From: an uncultured Saprospiraceae bacterium
Lineage (GTDB): Bacteria > Bacteroidota > Bacteroidia > Chitinophagales > Saprospiraceae
DNA: 64,000 bases
Reading direction: 5' to 3'
Assembly (NCBI GenBank): GCA_938007965.1
Contig: CALLMH010000050.1
Location: 62,001-126,000 of the forward strand
Position numbers and translations under genes: made by a program. Within the stretch, counting starts at the first letter, position 1, and each line of letters opens with the position of its first letter. This document shows, piece by piece, positions 46,581 through 56,083 of this stretch. The notes beneath the pieces are model-generated. The model did not search any database and was not told the DNA's origin. It saw only the letters and a program-made list of their open reading frames with translations.

Positions 46581-48101
46581 TCACTTTATATTAAACACAA
46601 CCCCAAAATTAATCCCAGCACTTACATATTTCTGGCTAATATTATTGACTTCATTGCTAAAGTCATCAGGAAAATAAGTGAACCGCGGCGCCAGATAAAA
46701 ATCTCCAAACCTACCGAAATTTCGACCGATAAGTAATCCGCCGAAATAACTTAAACCTATACGCGGTTGAAATCTTCGATCAAGAGACAAGCTCGTAAAT
46801 TCGGTTTCTGAAATAAGCAATGTTCCAGTAGCTCTAGTCATCAAGTTTACTCTGACGCCCCCTTCTATACCGACGTCAAATCCTCCGACGTAAGTATTAT
46901 ACCCAACGGATATCGGTACATCAAAAAGATGGATGTAACTATGTTGTCTATTCTTACCGGTTCGATTGATTTCAGTGATTACATCTCCATAGATTTGTGT
47001 GATTGTATCTCCGTTGGCAGATACTGTTTCTGATATTACACCTACTGTAGTATCTAGAACCGTGTAATTGTACTCTAGATTCATCCGTTCAGTAATACGA
47101 GAATATGAGATTCCCGCTTTCAGGTATACTGGCAGTCGATCTCTTACCAGCATCGTATAGAGACCAATATTCAATCCTTCTAGTGTAGTCTCTTGTGTAT
47201 TTCTAGCCACGAATTCTGGAGTATCTTCAGTCAGTTTATTCTCTAAAGTCTTGAAAGGGGCGAAGACTCCAACCTCTGGAATAAGTGCCAATCTCCAATA
47301 CGCTTGATTAAATGATGGACAGTTTATTTTCATTCTAGTGAATAATTTTTCCTCATTTTCAGATAATCCGTCTATACTAATTGATCTATTGCTTAGTTCA
47401 ATTGGCCATTCTATCGTCGATCTTTTCGAGATTTCATTATTGGTATCACCAGTATTTTTTAGGTTAGGCTTGTTCTTCAAGCTAGTATTCTCATTGATCG
47501 CAAACGGCTCAATGTTAGCGGTATTCGATCTGTTTTCTATATCAATATTGATATCATCTTGGAATTTGATGATTTTGCTACTGCCATCTCTGAGCGTATA
47601 TTGGTCATTAATATTTGAGGTTTGGGGGTTTACTATATTCATAGAAGTTGCAATCTTGTTTGGTTCAGCTACATTCGACGCGATAGCGTCTTTAGATGGA
47701 TCTATCTGAGGAGATTCCGATTCTACATCCATTAATTTACTATCTGAGGAGATTGACGTTGAATGGCTCGACATTCTTATATATTCATCTGACTCACTCG
47801 TATAAACTTCCGCCACAGGTTTGGTTTCTATGGCTCTTTTTTTGTCTACCTTATATGTAGTAGATGAGTATCCATCTGTAGATTGATCGTCCGTCGTACT
47901 TTGATTGTCGTTCATAGCCATAAAAGCAAGGACAGATCCTACGGCTAATATCGGTATCAACAGCCAGATAAAAAATGGTTTCGATTTTCGCTTTTGACGA
48001 TCGATGATATTGAGCTGATCAAGAAGTAAATCCATATCCACTGACTCCTCAGCATGGGCTAACTTCTTTTCTATATGTTTTTCAAAATCAGAATATTTCA
48101 T
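46581..48101 (-). CDS. Anti-sigma-like membrane protein with C-terminal beta-barrel-like region
   Basis: A 506-residue protein. The first 42 residues are charged and helical (SDFEKHIEKKLAHAEESVDM), as in cytosolic anti-sigma domains, followed by one membrane span at 43-63 (FFIWLLIPILAVGSVLAF). Then come about 170 low-complexity residues, and from about 265 a region with the strand pattern of an outer-membrane barrel (VYLKAGISYSRITERMNLEY, VDVGIEGGVRVNLM-like strands, AGINFGVVFNIK at the end). It starts 11 bp after the ECF sigma gene, so an anti-sigma role is likely. Confidence 0.7.
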   Translation of the reverse strand: MKYSDFEKHIEKKLAHAEESVDMDLLLDQLNIIDRQKRKSKPFFIWLLIPILAVGSVLAFMAMNDNQSTTDDQSTDGYSSTTYKVDKKRAIETKPVAEVYTSESDEYIRMSSHSTSISSDSKLMDVESESPQIDPSKDAIASNVAEPNKIATSMNIVNPQTSNINDQYTLRDGSSKIIKFQDDINIDIENRSNTANIEPFAINENTSLKNKPNLKNTGDTNNEISKRSTIEWPIELSNRSISIDGLSENEEKLFTRMKINCPSFNQAYWRLALIPEVGVFAPFKTLENKLTEDTPEFVARNTQETTLEGLNIGLYTMLVRDRLPVYLKAGISYSRITERMNLEYNYTVLDTTVGVISETVSANGDTITQIYGDVITEINRTGKNRQHSYIHLFDVPISVGYNTYVGGFDVGIEGGVRVNLMTRATGTLLISETEFTSLSLDRRFQPRIGLSYFGGLLIGRNFGRFGDFYLAPRFTYFPDDFSNEVNNISQKYVSAGINFGVVFNIK

Positions 48102-48112
48102 TATTTCTTGAT

Positions 48113-48685
48113 TTATATCATGTGCAACTTAGACACGCGTTTATTTTCATTATTTCTTCGTTCCTCTATTATCGTTATCAATCTACCTCTTGCTCTGCTG
48201 AGTGAAGCCCGAGATGTCCCTTCAGATATGGATAATATTTCACTTATTTCTCGATGTGAATACCCTTCTACCACATGCATATTAAATACTAAGTATAATG
48301 CTTTCGGCAGTTCTGAGAGTAGTCCCATTATATCTTCTTTTCCAAGTGTACTGTACACTTCAGGTATTTCGCAGTGATTACAACTATCGTGAAGAACTTC
48401 TGGCTCAAAATGAATCTTAAAATTCTTCTTTTGAAATGAAATAGAGCAATTCACTGCAATCCTTTTCATCCACCCTTCAAATGATCCAATACCACTGTAG
48501 CTATCTATATATTTAAATATATTGATAAATGACTCTTGGAGTGCATCATTAGCCGATTCGGTATCTCTGGTGTACCTTCTACAAATAGCCAATAGTCCAG
48601 GAGCATACCTGCGCACCAGACCTTCTTGGCATTTCTTTTCGCCATTTTTACAACCTTCTATGATCTTTTCTAGATCCAACGGCAT
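48113..48685 (-). CDS. ECF-type RNA polymerase sigma-70 factor
   Basis: A 190-residue sigma factor with only regions 2 and 4. Region 2 runs CRRYTRDTESANDALQESFI to SYSGIGSFEGWMKRIAVNCS. Region 4 runs LLSELPKALYLVFNMHVVEG, with the helix-turn-helix in REISEILSISEGTSRASLSRA. It is the usual Bacteroidota ECF subtype. The upstream lipoprotein gene is 23 bp away and the putative anti-sigma gene 11 bp downstream. Confidence 0.93.
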   Translation of the reverse strand: MPLDLEKIIEGCKNGEKKCQEGLVRRYAPGLLAICRRYTRDTESANDALQESFINIFKYIDSYSGIGSFEGWMKRIAVNCSISFQKKNFKIHFEPEVLHDSCNHCEIPEVYSTLGKEDIMGLLSELPKALYLVFNMHVVEGYSHREISEILSISEGTSRASLSRARGRLITIIEERRNNENKRVSKLHMI

Positions 48686-48708
48686 TATGGTTTTATGGTT
48701 AATATTTT

Positions 48709-51276
48709 TTATTCTACTATTACTTCTTCATGGGCTATATAACAGCTCGTATTCTCATCTATCACTATGGCTATGTATGTTCCAGCTCCTAGCTCTGATT
48801 GTTCGTTAGCATCGGTCACATCATCACTTGTTAATTTATCTATTATTATGACCTCGCCAATCACACATCCACCCGTACAGTCTTGATCGGCATCCAGCGA
48901 GACAGTTATATGCCCATCCATACATGTATCACAACTGACATCCTCGACATTTTCGATTTGTAAGCCCCCAAAGTGGGGTAATGTGATCGTCTCTATCTCT
49001 TCACAGCCACTTGACAAATCTTGTGCTCCTATATTATAATTGTATCCAGTTTCTAAAATCGACAAGGCGATCTCCCCACCATCATGAGTAAGATCCAAAA
49101 GCTCTGAAGTAGTAGGATTTTGATAATAATATTCATAATCCGCATCCAGGTCAGTAAAGTAAACTGTCCCTTCTTCACAGAAGTAGTTGGCATTAAATTC
49201 AAAATCAGATCCAACACTTACTATTTCAATTGATTTTGTACGAATGCATCCATTAGCATCACTTACAGTTACACTATATTCGCCAGGTTCGAAGATAGAT
49301 ATCGAGGTATTTCCTGAAGTACCATTTGCCCAACTCCATGAATAATCGAAAGGACCATATCCCTCTACATTGACAATAGCGATAGTCGAAAAATCACATA
49401 AGTTACTGATCTCTGACTCTAGTGGTTTGGTGACATCGTACACGAGAACTTCTGCGTCAACTTCACATTGATTAGAATCTCTGATTATCACTTGATACAT
49501 ACCAGGGGGTACGCTTTCGGCAATCGGCGCCTCAGAAGTATAGCCATTGTCTCCCGTCCATAAGTATTCGTATGGTTTTCTTCCGCCTACAGCTTCTACC
49601 GTCATCACACCACCATCTTGGGTACATGATACATTAGTAGAATAAGAATCTAATAAGTCCAATCTAGTGTAAGAACTCACCAATTCGCAGAACTCCACTA
49701 TACACCCGCTGGCTAAGTCAGTGACCGTCACACAAGATTCTAATCCTGAAGAAAGGGAATTGTTAGTTGCTGATGACCCTCCATCACTCCAACTGAAACT
49801 AAAATCTCCAGAGCCGCCTTCTACAAGTGCAGTGACAGAGTTATATTGACCAGAGGTACAATAATCTTCTTTCTCAAAATCAAATGAAACTTCGTATTCA
49901 CAATCTGACTTACATATCTCAAACATGATTTCGGAAGAGCTAGCACTATTTATTTCTAGGACAGAAGACATCTCATCTCCTTCGATAGCGAACAATTCAA
50001 ATCCTTGATCTTCATTACATATAATACCTCCAAGATTGATATTGAACAATCCTTCCGCATCAGTGCTTTGTAGGATCGTATTATTTTCACTTTTAATTAT
50101 AATCAGTGCTTCTGATACTGGTACTTCATTACAATATACGGATCCTGATCTTAGTTCTTGACCTACATCTATTAAGATATCTCCTTCATTTGATGGTTCT
50201 AAATATGGGCCTATGGACTTAGTCAACAATACATCACTACATATCGGGTGCTGAATCTGGATTTGTAACTCTTCACCAAATGGCAACTTAGCGCATATGA
50301 AACCATCGTCGTCTGAGATGCCCACACCTGTCAGTTTATCATTTATATAGATATTGTAGTTATAGTTTTTAGCTGGAAGATCCGTATTATCTATCAATCT
50401 AGCGCAGAAGTGAACGAGGGCGTAATCTTCGGCTACCATATATTTACCAAAAGAAGTTACATCGGAGATATAGAAGTTTTCTTCTTTGATAGCACGACCT
50501 GACTCTACCCAAAATCCTGTCGATTCATCATGCTTCCAGATGATAATAGTAGATGGAGCGGTAGCCCATTGCTCATGCGGAATTGGGAACTTTATCGTGA
50601 ATATATCTTGAGATTTCATTTGCAATAATTCTCCAGAGGGAGACAGTGCTCTAATATGCATAGAACCGTATACAGCTAATGATCTATTGCGCCCTTCGGC
50701 ATCCAAGCCCATCAGGCTTCCACTAACGATATCATTAAAATTGGGATCTTCGGGATAATGGCCTCGGATGTAGGCATCCACCAATCCTGTATAGGTAGAT
50801 CCGTTTTGATTTGCTATTGAATTCGATATAAATGTCACCAATCCTTCTCCTGAAAATACTATGCTAGCTCCAACACCACTCTCGAATCTATCAAAAGCAT
50901 CCGCTTTACTGAGTTGTATGCGACCGGTAGCAGATCCATTGTCATTTGGAAATACGAAATCGGACGAATCAAAAAATCCTTCTTTAGACACTTTGACCAA
51001 TGTGCCTTGTCCATCCATCTTTACATCTTTCAAATGGAACACTCCGTATTCGTTTGTCTTACTTATACCACTATAGGTAGAAACTACAGCATCAGCAATG
51101 GGCTGATCATCATCTCCATATACATACCCGAAGATAGAACCCTCTATCTCTTGAAAAATGTATGGCGTGGTAATTTGAGTCTTTTCTTCCGAGCTGACAC
51201 TAGCATCATTGACATCCTTATGACAAGATGAAATGATCATGGTGATTACTAGTAAATAATAATATTTTATTCTCAT
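48709..51276 (-). CDS. Large lipoprotein with repeated beta domains
   Basis: An 855-residue lipoprotein (YLLVITMIISSC lipobox near residue 18). A CarboxypepD_reg-like domain starts near residue 45 (IFGYVYGDDDQPIADAVVSTYSG). After about 300 residues of mixed beta sequence come SprB-like repeats (SFSWSDGGSSATNNSLSSGLESCVTVTDLASGC, shown in shortened form as SWSDGG and VTVTD, and later YLWTGDNGYTS). It is likely a surface-exposed, adhesin-type product. It begins the operon with an ECF sigma factor and a putative anti-sigma protein. Confidence 0.78.
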   Translation of the reverse strand: MRIKYYYLLVITMIISSCHKDVNDASVSSEEKTQITTPYIFQEIEGSIFGYVYGDDDQPIADAVVSTYSGISKTNEYGVFHLKDVKMDGQGTLVKVSKEGFFDSSDFVFPNDNGSATGRIQLSKADAFDRFESGVGASIVFSGEGLVTFISNSIANQNGSTYTGLVDAYIRGHYPEDPNFNDIVSGSLMGLDAEGRNRSLAVYGSMHIRALSPSGELLQMKSQDIFTIKFPIPHEQWATAPSTIIIWKHDESTGFWVESGRAIKEENFYISDVTSFGKYMVAEDYALVHFCARLIDNTDLPAKNYNYNIYINDKLTGVGISDDDGFICAKLPFGEELQIQIQHPICSDVLLTKSIGPYLEPSNEGDILIDVGQELRSGSVYCNEVPVSEALIIIKSENNTILQSTDAEGLFNINLGGIICNEDQGFELFAIEGDEMSSVLEINSASSSEIMFEICKSDCEYEVSFDFEKEDYCTSGQYNSVTALVEGGSGDFSFSWSDGGSSATNNSLSSGLESCVTVTDLASGCIVEFCELVSSYTRLDLLDSYSTNVSCTQDGGVMTVEAVGGRKPYEYLWTGDNGYTSEAPIAESVPPGMYQVIIRDSNQCEVDAEVLVYDVTKPLESEISNLCDFSTIAIVNVEGYGPFDYSWSWANGTSGNTSISIFEPGEYSVTVSDANGCIRTKSIEIVSVGSDFEFNANYFCEEGTVYFTDLDADYEYYYQNPTTSELLDLTHDGGEIALSILETGYNYNIGAQDLSSGCEEIETITLPHFGGLQIENVEDVSCDTCMDGHITVSLDADQDCTGGCVIGEVIIIDKLTSDDVTDANEQSELGAGTYIAIVIDENTSCYIAHEEVIVE

Positions 51277-51570
51277 TGTGTACCTTACATACTTACTCAG
51301 AAACCATCCTTACTGAAGTCCTAAGTAATAATTATATCAATAATGTAATGAAGTAATAAATCTAACAAATAAAATCAATACTCAATACACTGTAGTAAAT
51401 GTGGTGTAAATGACAGAATGCACTTATCCAAAAGATAAAAAGGCTTCAGACTTATATAGATACGCTTAAGTTAAATTACTAAATCGCACGAATAGCTGAA
51501 TTGCGTTTTTGAGGTTGCCAATTATAATTACTTCTAGATTCTGTGAATATGCCAAGCACACCTACAATAG

Positions 51571-51604
51571 AAAGAGTAGCAATCTTTCAAAATTGCTGCT
51601 CTTT
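51571..51604 (-). terminator. Hairpin after the 248-residue membrane protein gene
   Basis: AAAGAGTAGCAAT (51571-51583) and ATTGCTGCTCTTT (51592-51604) pair with one G-T wobble around 8 bases. It lies about 165 bp past the stop at 51770. On the minus strand only a partial T-run follows, so the terminator call is moderate. The rest of the 51277-51769 gap is AT-rich and empty. Confidence 0.5.
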
Positions 51605-51769
51605 ACAAAAAAAAATAATTGAATACAAGAATCGAAATGACAAATCAATAACAACTCAGTGATCGAATAGAGTTGAGAATCCAATAATATCCCTCCCCAA
51701 GTATAGTCTTAGGATAAGCAACGGGAATTCGAAAATTCAAGAAAAAAATAGAAATTAGATAAGCTGGCT

Positions 51770-52516
51770 CTAGATTCCTGCAAACACATCATTGTCATAG
51801 CCGAGATCAGAAGGAGTATTCCCGGCTTGCACATCTTTCATATCAAAAGACATTATAGAACTTTTGTGTGAAATAGCTACTTTAGCACCTCCATCTAGTG
51901 TCTTCCAGTTTTCCCAAGACATGTACATTCCTTGTAGCGGAATGAAAGTCCACATTTTATATCCTGTAGGTATATTCTGCTCATCCAATAACCATAAATA
52001 AGAATCACCAGGTGTCACACCTCCTGATTCGTATGTTACCATCAACCCTGTATGCTCATCTCCAGTCTCGACGATCGACCTCGAAGTACCAGGATCAAAT
52101 ACCTTGAATGGAGCAAACATCCAGAATGAATCATTGCACCAAAAGCTCCATGCATTCTCGATCAGTCCACCAGCTTCATTATCGGGTAAGAGGACTCCGT
52201 TATCGTAGGCTTTACCGCTGATTTCATCCAAGTTCATGACTACTTTATTATCTCCCCATGAGACGACAGCATTATTATTTTGTTTATCCCACAGATACTT
52301 GTGTCCTGCCATAAATTCCCACTTCAGATATCTTAGAGAATCCCACGCTGGCTTATTGAGCGCTGTAAGCATTTCATTTGCTACTTGATCTGCATTCGTA
52401 TTCGGGATAGCATTGGGTCGATCCTCACTTAGTACTTTCATGGCAATAAAACCCATGACCACCAGTGCTACGATAAGAATTAACAACCACTTTACAATTT
52501 TCAAGACAGCTTTCAT
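51770..52516 (-). CDS. Hypothetical single-pass membrane or secreted protein
   Basis: The 248-residue protein has one N-terminal hydrophobic segment at residues 5-28 (LKIVKWLLILIVALVVMGFI), which may be an anchor or uncleaved signal. The extracytoplasmic part has many tryptophans and beta pattern (WEFMAGHKYLWDKQNNNAVV, WSFWCNDSFWMFAPFKV, GVTPGDSYLWLLDEQ). I do not recognise the family. Its short 175-bp divergent gap faces the lipoprotein gene at 52702. Confidence 0.65.
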   Translation of the reverse strand: MKAVLKIVKWLLILIVALVVMGFIAMKVLSEDRPNAIPNTNADQVANEMLTALNKPAWDSLRYLKWEFMAGHKYLWDKQNNNAVVSWGDNKVVMNLDEISGKAYDNGVLLPDNEAGGLIENAWSFWCNDSFWMFAPFKVFDPGTSRSIVETGDEHTGLMVTYESGGVTPGDSYLWLLDEQNIPTGYKMWTFIPLQGMYMSWENWKTLDGGAKVAISHKSSIMSFDMKDVQAGNTPSDLGYDNDVFAGI

Positions 52517-52701
52517 TTTATTATTTTTTGACCTTAATAAGCAACGATAACCTATACTTAATACAAATTGATATTATATGTTCAAAAAGACATCATATTC
52601 ATAAAAATAGGGTCTTGTATATCTTTTTTGCATTTTTACGCCCCAATACATATTTTTAAAACGTTATTAAATATCTTCTCTATTATACGATATTGAGATT
52701 A

Positions 52702-53577
52702 ATGAAAGAACTAAACATGATGAAATACATATATCTACTGGTTGTCGTCGTTTTGTTGACCAATTGTACATTGACGGATAATGATCAACCTATACCCGCG
52801 TATCTAGAAATCACAGGAGTGGATATATCGACGACCCCATCCCAAGGGGCTCCCTCTCATAAGATCACTGATGTGTGGGCATATGCGGACAATCAACTGC
52901 TAGGTGTATTTGAAATACCATGTAAAATTCCAATTCTTATCAATAATGAGACAACAGATTTTTTGATTTTTCCAGGCTTTAGAAACAATGGTGACAAGTC
53001 AAGATCATTCACCTATAATGTGATGAATCAAATTAGATTTACTGAAAACATAGCTCCAGGTGATATCATCCAAAAGTCTTTAACATTCACATATAAAGAA
53101 GACGTTATTTTTGATTTTGTGGAGGGCTTCGAAGGTGGATCACACATATTCACTAGGGAACTTGACGATGATCTAAGCACTAGAATCATACAAACTACAG
53201 AAGACAAAAAATCCGGTGCTCAATCAGGAAAAATAACCTTGACCGCAGAAAATCCTTTTATTTCAGTGGGCAATATATTTGACTTTAATCGGATAGATAA
53301 TGCAGGATTAGATTCCTACTTCGAGATGGACTATAAGAATGATATCCCATTTTTTGTCGGGGTCATTTACCAACAAGAGGGAGAAGAAGTAATAAACCCC
53401 CTCATATTATTGAACCCCACTGATGGCGAATGGAATAAAATATATATCGACTACACGTCTATCCTCTCTAGTCCTGCGATAGATAACTATTCGGTATATA
53501 TTACGACTGATCTTGAGTCTCTTGATTTATCGAGCGGAACGATATATCTCGACAACCTGAAGTTCGTACATCAGTAG
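52702..53577 (+). CDS. Hypothetical lipoprotein
   Basis: About 291 residues. A lipobox (LLVVVVLLTNC) lies within the first 27 residues. Starts are possible at TTG 52693 and ATG 52702, 52717 or 52720; ATG 52702 is chosen as the first ATG. The mature protein has a small beta-rich domain (LEITGVDISTTP) and, from about residue 140, a carbohydrate-binding-like sandwich (FVEGFEGGSHIF, SGAQSGKITLTAENPF, TIYLDNLKFV). No function is known. It lies 8 bp before the glycosylphosphotransferase and probably forms an operon with it. Confidence 0.7.
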   Translation: MKELNMMKYIYLLVVVVLLTNCTLTDNDQPIPAYLEITGVDISTTPSQGAPSHKITDVWAYADNQLLGVFEIPCKIPILINNETTDFLIFPGFRNNGDKSRSFTYNVMNQIRFTENIAPGDIIQKSLTFTYKEDVIFDFVEGFEGGSHIFTRELDDDLSTRIIQTTEDKKSGAQSGKITLTAENPFISVGNIFDFNRIDNAGLDSYFEMDYKNDIPFFVGVIYQQEGEEVINPLILLNPTDGEWNKIYIDYTSILSSPAIDNYSVYITTDLESLDLSSGTIYLDNLKFVHQ

Positions 53578-53585
53578 ACTTCCAT

Positions 53586-55007
53586 ATGCAATCCAATAGA
53601 AAATCCTCTCTTTACTTTTACATTTTAGCTGATTACTTATCGGCTATCCTTGCTTGGTTTCTGTTCTTCACTTATAGGAAGAGATTGGAGGCATGGCCAT
53701 TTACCATGGATGATGTTTTTTCTGATAGGAACTTATATCACGGACTGCTATTCGTGCCTGTGATATGGATTTTGTTCTATGCTGTTTTTGGTAAGTATTC
53801 TGACATTTATAAGTTTTCGCGACTGGCTACACTCAAGCGTACATTGATTATATCTTTCATGGGTAGTTTGGTATTATTTTTCACCTTATTATTAGATGAT
53901 ACAGTACTTAGATATACCACCTATTTCAGCAATTTCTTCACGCTGTTTTTATTACAATTCTCCATCACGGCTATCGTGAGAATGATCATTCTAAACCGCG
54001 CAAAAAAACAAGTCAAAAAAGGTAAGGTCAAATACAATACACTTATCATCGGAGGCGATAAGAATGCCGCAGAACTGCATGAAGAAATCACCAACAGACC
54101 ATACAGCCTAGGATTTAACTTCGTCGGATTCATAGATTCCAATGGTTCAAGTAAGAATTTATTATCTGGCACTCTCCCTAACCTCGGTAAAGTAAATGAT
54201 CTTCCTAGAATCATAAAAAATAAAAATATTGAGGAAGTTATCGTCGCTGTGGAAACATCAGAGCATGATAGACTGAAGGGTATATTTGACATCCTCTATG
54301 ACTTCAGCGACACTGTAGACATCAAGGTGATTCCAGATATGTATGATATCATGCTAGGCTCTGTAAAAATGAATCATCTCTTCGGTGCTGTCCTCATACA
54401 GATAGAGCAACAACTCATGCCTAACTGGCAAAAAGTAGTAAAAAGAATCATAGATATTTCTGCCTCTATAGTAGCGCTGATCATTTTGATTCCGCTATTG
54501 ATATTTATTATGATCAAGGTGAAACTATCTTCCAAAGGTCCGATATTCTATAAACAAGAACGAATTGGCCTAAATGGTATACCATTCTTGATTATCAAAT
54601 TTCGATCTATGCGGGTAGATGCCGAAGCCTCTGGACCACAGCTAAGTTCAGACAGTGACAACAGAATGACACCCTGGGGAGCAATCATGAGAAAATATAG
54701 ATTCGATGAAATACCTCAGTTCTGGAATGTAATCAAAGGCGAAATGTCATTGGTAGGTCCACGACCTGAGAGACAATTCTATATAGATCAGATCGTGCAA
54801 AAAGCCCCCCACTATAAGCACCTACTAAAGGTAAGACCAGGGATAACAAGCTGGGGTCAAGTAAAATATGGATACGCTAGTAATATAGACGAGATGGTGC
54901 AACGACTAAAATTTGATATTTTGTATATCGAAAATATGTCTCTTTCTCTTGATGTGAAAATATTATTCTATACTTGTTTGGTTTTGATCCAAGGCAAGGG
55001 TAAATGA
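53586..55007 (+). CDS. Polyprenyl glycosylphosphotransferase (undecaprenyl-phosphate sugar transferase)
   Basis: A 473-residue membrane enzyme of the WcaJ/WbaP type. About five membrane spans lie in the first 125 residues, then a CoA-binding-like domain (YNTLIIGGDKNAAELHEEI), then the C-terminal bacterial sugar transferase domain from about 280: KRIIDISASIVALI, GPIFYKQERIGLNG, FLIIKFRSMRVDAE and MSLVGPRPERQFY. It starts polysaccharide synthesis by moving a sugar phosphate to undecaprenyl phosphate. No other polysaccharide genes lie near. Confidence 0.93.
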   Translation: MQSNRKSSLYFYILADYLSAILAWFLFFTYRKRLEAWPFTMDDVFSDRNLYHGLLFVPVIWILFYAVFGKYSDIYKFSRLATLKRTLIISFMGSLVLFFTLLLDDTVLRYTTYFSNFFTLFLLQFSITAIVRMIILNRAKKQVKKGKVKYNTLIIGGDKNAAELHEEITNRPYSLGFNFVGFIDSNGSSKNLLSGTLPNLGKVNDLPRIIKNKNIEEVIVAVETSEHDRLKGIFDILYDFSDTVDIKVIPDMYDIMLGSVKMNHLFGAVLIQIEQQLMPNWQKVVKRIIDISASIVALIILIPLLIFIMIKVKLSSKGPIFYKQERIGLNGIPFLIIKFRSMRVDAEASGPQLSSDSDNRMTPWGAIMRKYRFDEIPQFWNVIKGEMSLVGPRPERQFYIDQIVQKAPHYKHLLKVRPGITSWGQVKYGYASNIDEMVQRLKFDILYIENMSLSLDVKILFYTCLVLIQGKGK

Positions 55008-56075
55008 TCAAGGTTTAAAATCAAACTCTAACTGATTGTCTTTTCGATCTGTATTAAGTGAACTGAGTCCTATACCTAGCAGTCTTATCGGCTTCATATT
55101 ACTTTCTAACTCAGTCAGGATATCGTAAGCAAGGTCTAGGATTATTTCTTCTTCATTGAAATAGCCGCCCAGAGTCCGACTTCGGGTAAATGTAGTAAAA
55201 TCACTGAAACGGTATTTCAGATTAACAGTTTTCCCCTTGATGTTGTATTTCTTACAACTTCCTACCAGCTTAAGAATTAGATCACCGAGAGCACTTCTGA
55301 CCTCGTCGATATTTTCTAGATCTTTACTGTAAGTGGTTTCACTAGATATGGATTTTCGGATTCTATTGGGTTTGACCTTACGATTATCAATGCCACGTAC
55401 TACGTCGTATAGATAAGAACCAAACTTACCAAATCGCTGTGCCAGTTCTAATCGAGTATATTTCTTGAGATCACTTCCTTTAGTAATGCCCATGTTTTTC
55501 ATCTTTTCTCCAGTAGCTTTGCCTACTCCAAAGAATTTATTGATGTCCAGTTCTTCGAGAAATGGAACTGCTTGTTCTGGTAATATTACAGCTAGTCCGT
55601 CTGGCTTTCTTAGATCTGACGCTACTTTTGCTAAGAACTTATTGATACTTACTCCAGCAGATGCAGTGAGATTAGTGGTTTTTTTGATCTTTTGTTTGAT
55701 CTCGCTTGCGATCTTGATGGCCGATGGCTCGTTGAATTTATTCTCGGTTACATCAAGGAATGCTTCATCAAGAGAGAGAGGTTCTACTAAGTCAGTATAT
55801 TCACGGAAGATGGCTCTGATTTCTGAAGACACTTGCTTGTATACATCAAATCTGTGACGGACAAATACAATCTGTGGACACTTCTGATAGGCCAATCGAC
55901 TAGACATTGCTGATCGTACACCAAACTTCCTCGCTTCATAACTGGCAGCAGCAACGACGCCTCTTTCTCTAGAACCACCTACAGCCACGGGCTTTCCTCT
56001 GAGGTCAGGATTATCTCTTTGTTCTACAGAGGCAAAGAAAGCGTCCATATCTATATGAATGATCTTGCGCTCCAA
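55008..56075 (-). CDS. dinB: DNA polymerase IV (Y family)
   Basis: A 355-residue translesion polymerase. The family pattern starts at the TTG start codon (ERKIIHIDMDAFFASVEQRDNPDL), the carboxylates are in IDMDAFF and in LSLDEAFLDVT, and SAGVSINKFLAKVASD is the next motif. The C-terminus LEFDFKP resembles the beta-clamp binding peptide. There is no in-frame ATG before the first conserved residues, so the TTG start appears real. Its stop touches the stop of the convergent transferase (55007/55008). Confidence 0.95.
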   Translation of the reverse strand: MERKIIHIDMDAFFASVEQRDNPDLRGKPVAVGGSRERGVVAAASYEARKFGVRSAMSSRLAYQKCPQIVFVRHRFDVYKQVSSEIRAIFREYTDLVEPLSLDEAFLDVTENKFNEPSAIKIASEIKQKIKKTTNLTASAGVSINKFLAKVASDLRKPDGLAVILPEQAVPFLEELDINKFFGVGKATGEKMKNMGITKGSDLKKYTRLELAQRFGKFGSYLYDVVRGIDNRKVKPNRIRKSISSETTYSKDLENIDEVRSALGDLILKLVGSCKKYNIKGKTVNLKYRFSDFTTFTRSRTLGGYFNEEEIILDLAYDILTELESNMKPIRLLGIGLSSLNTDRKDNQLEFDFKP

Positions 56076-56083
56076 TGAGATAT

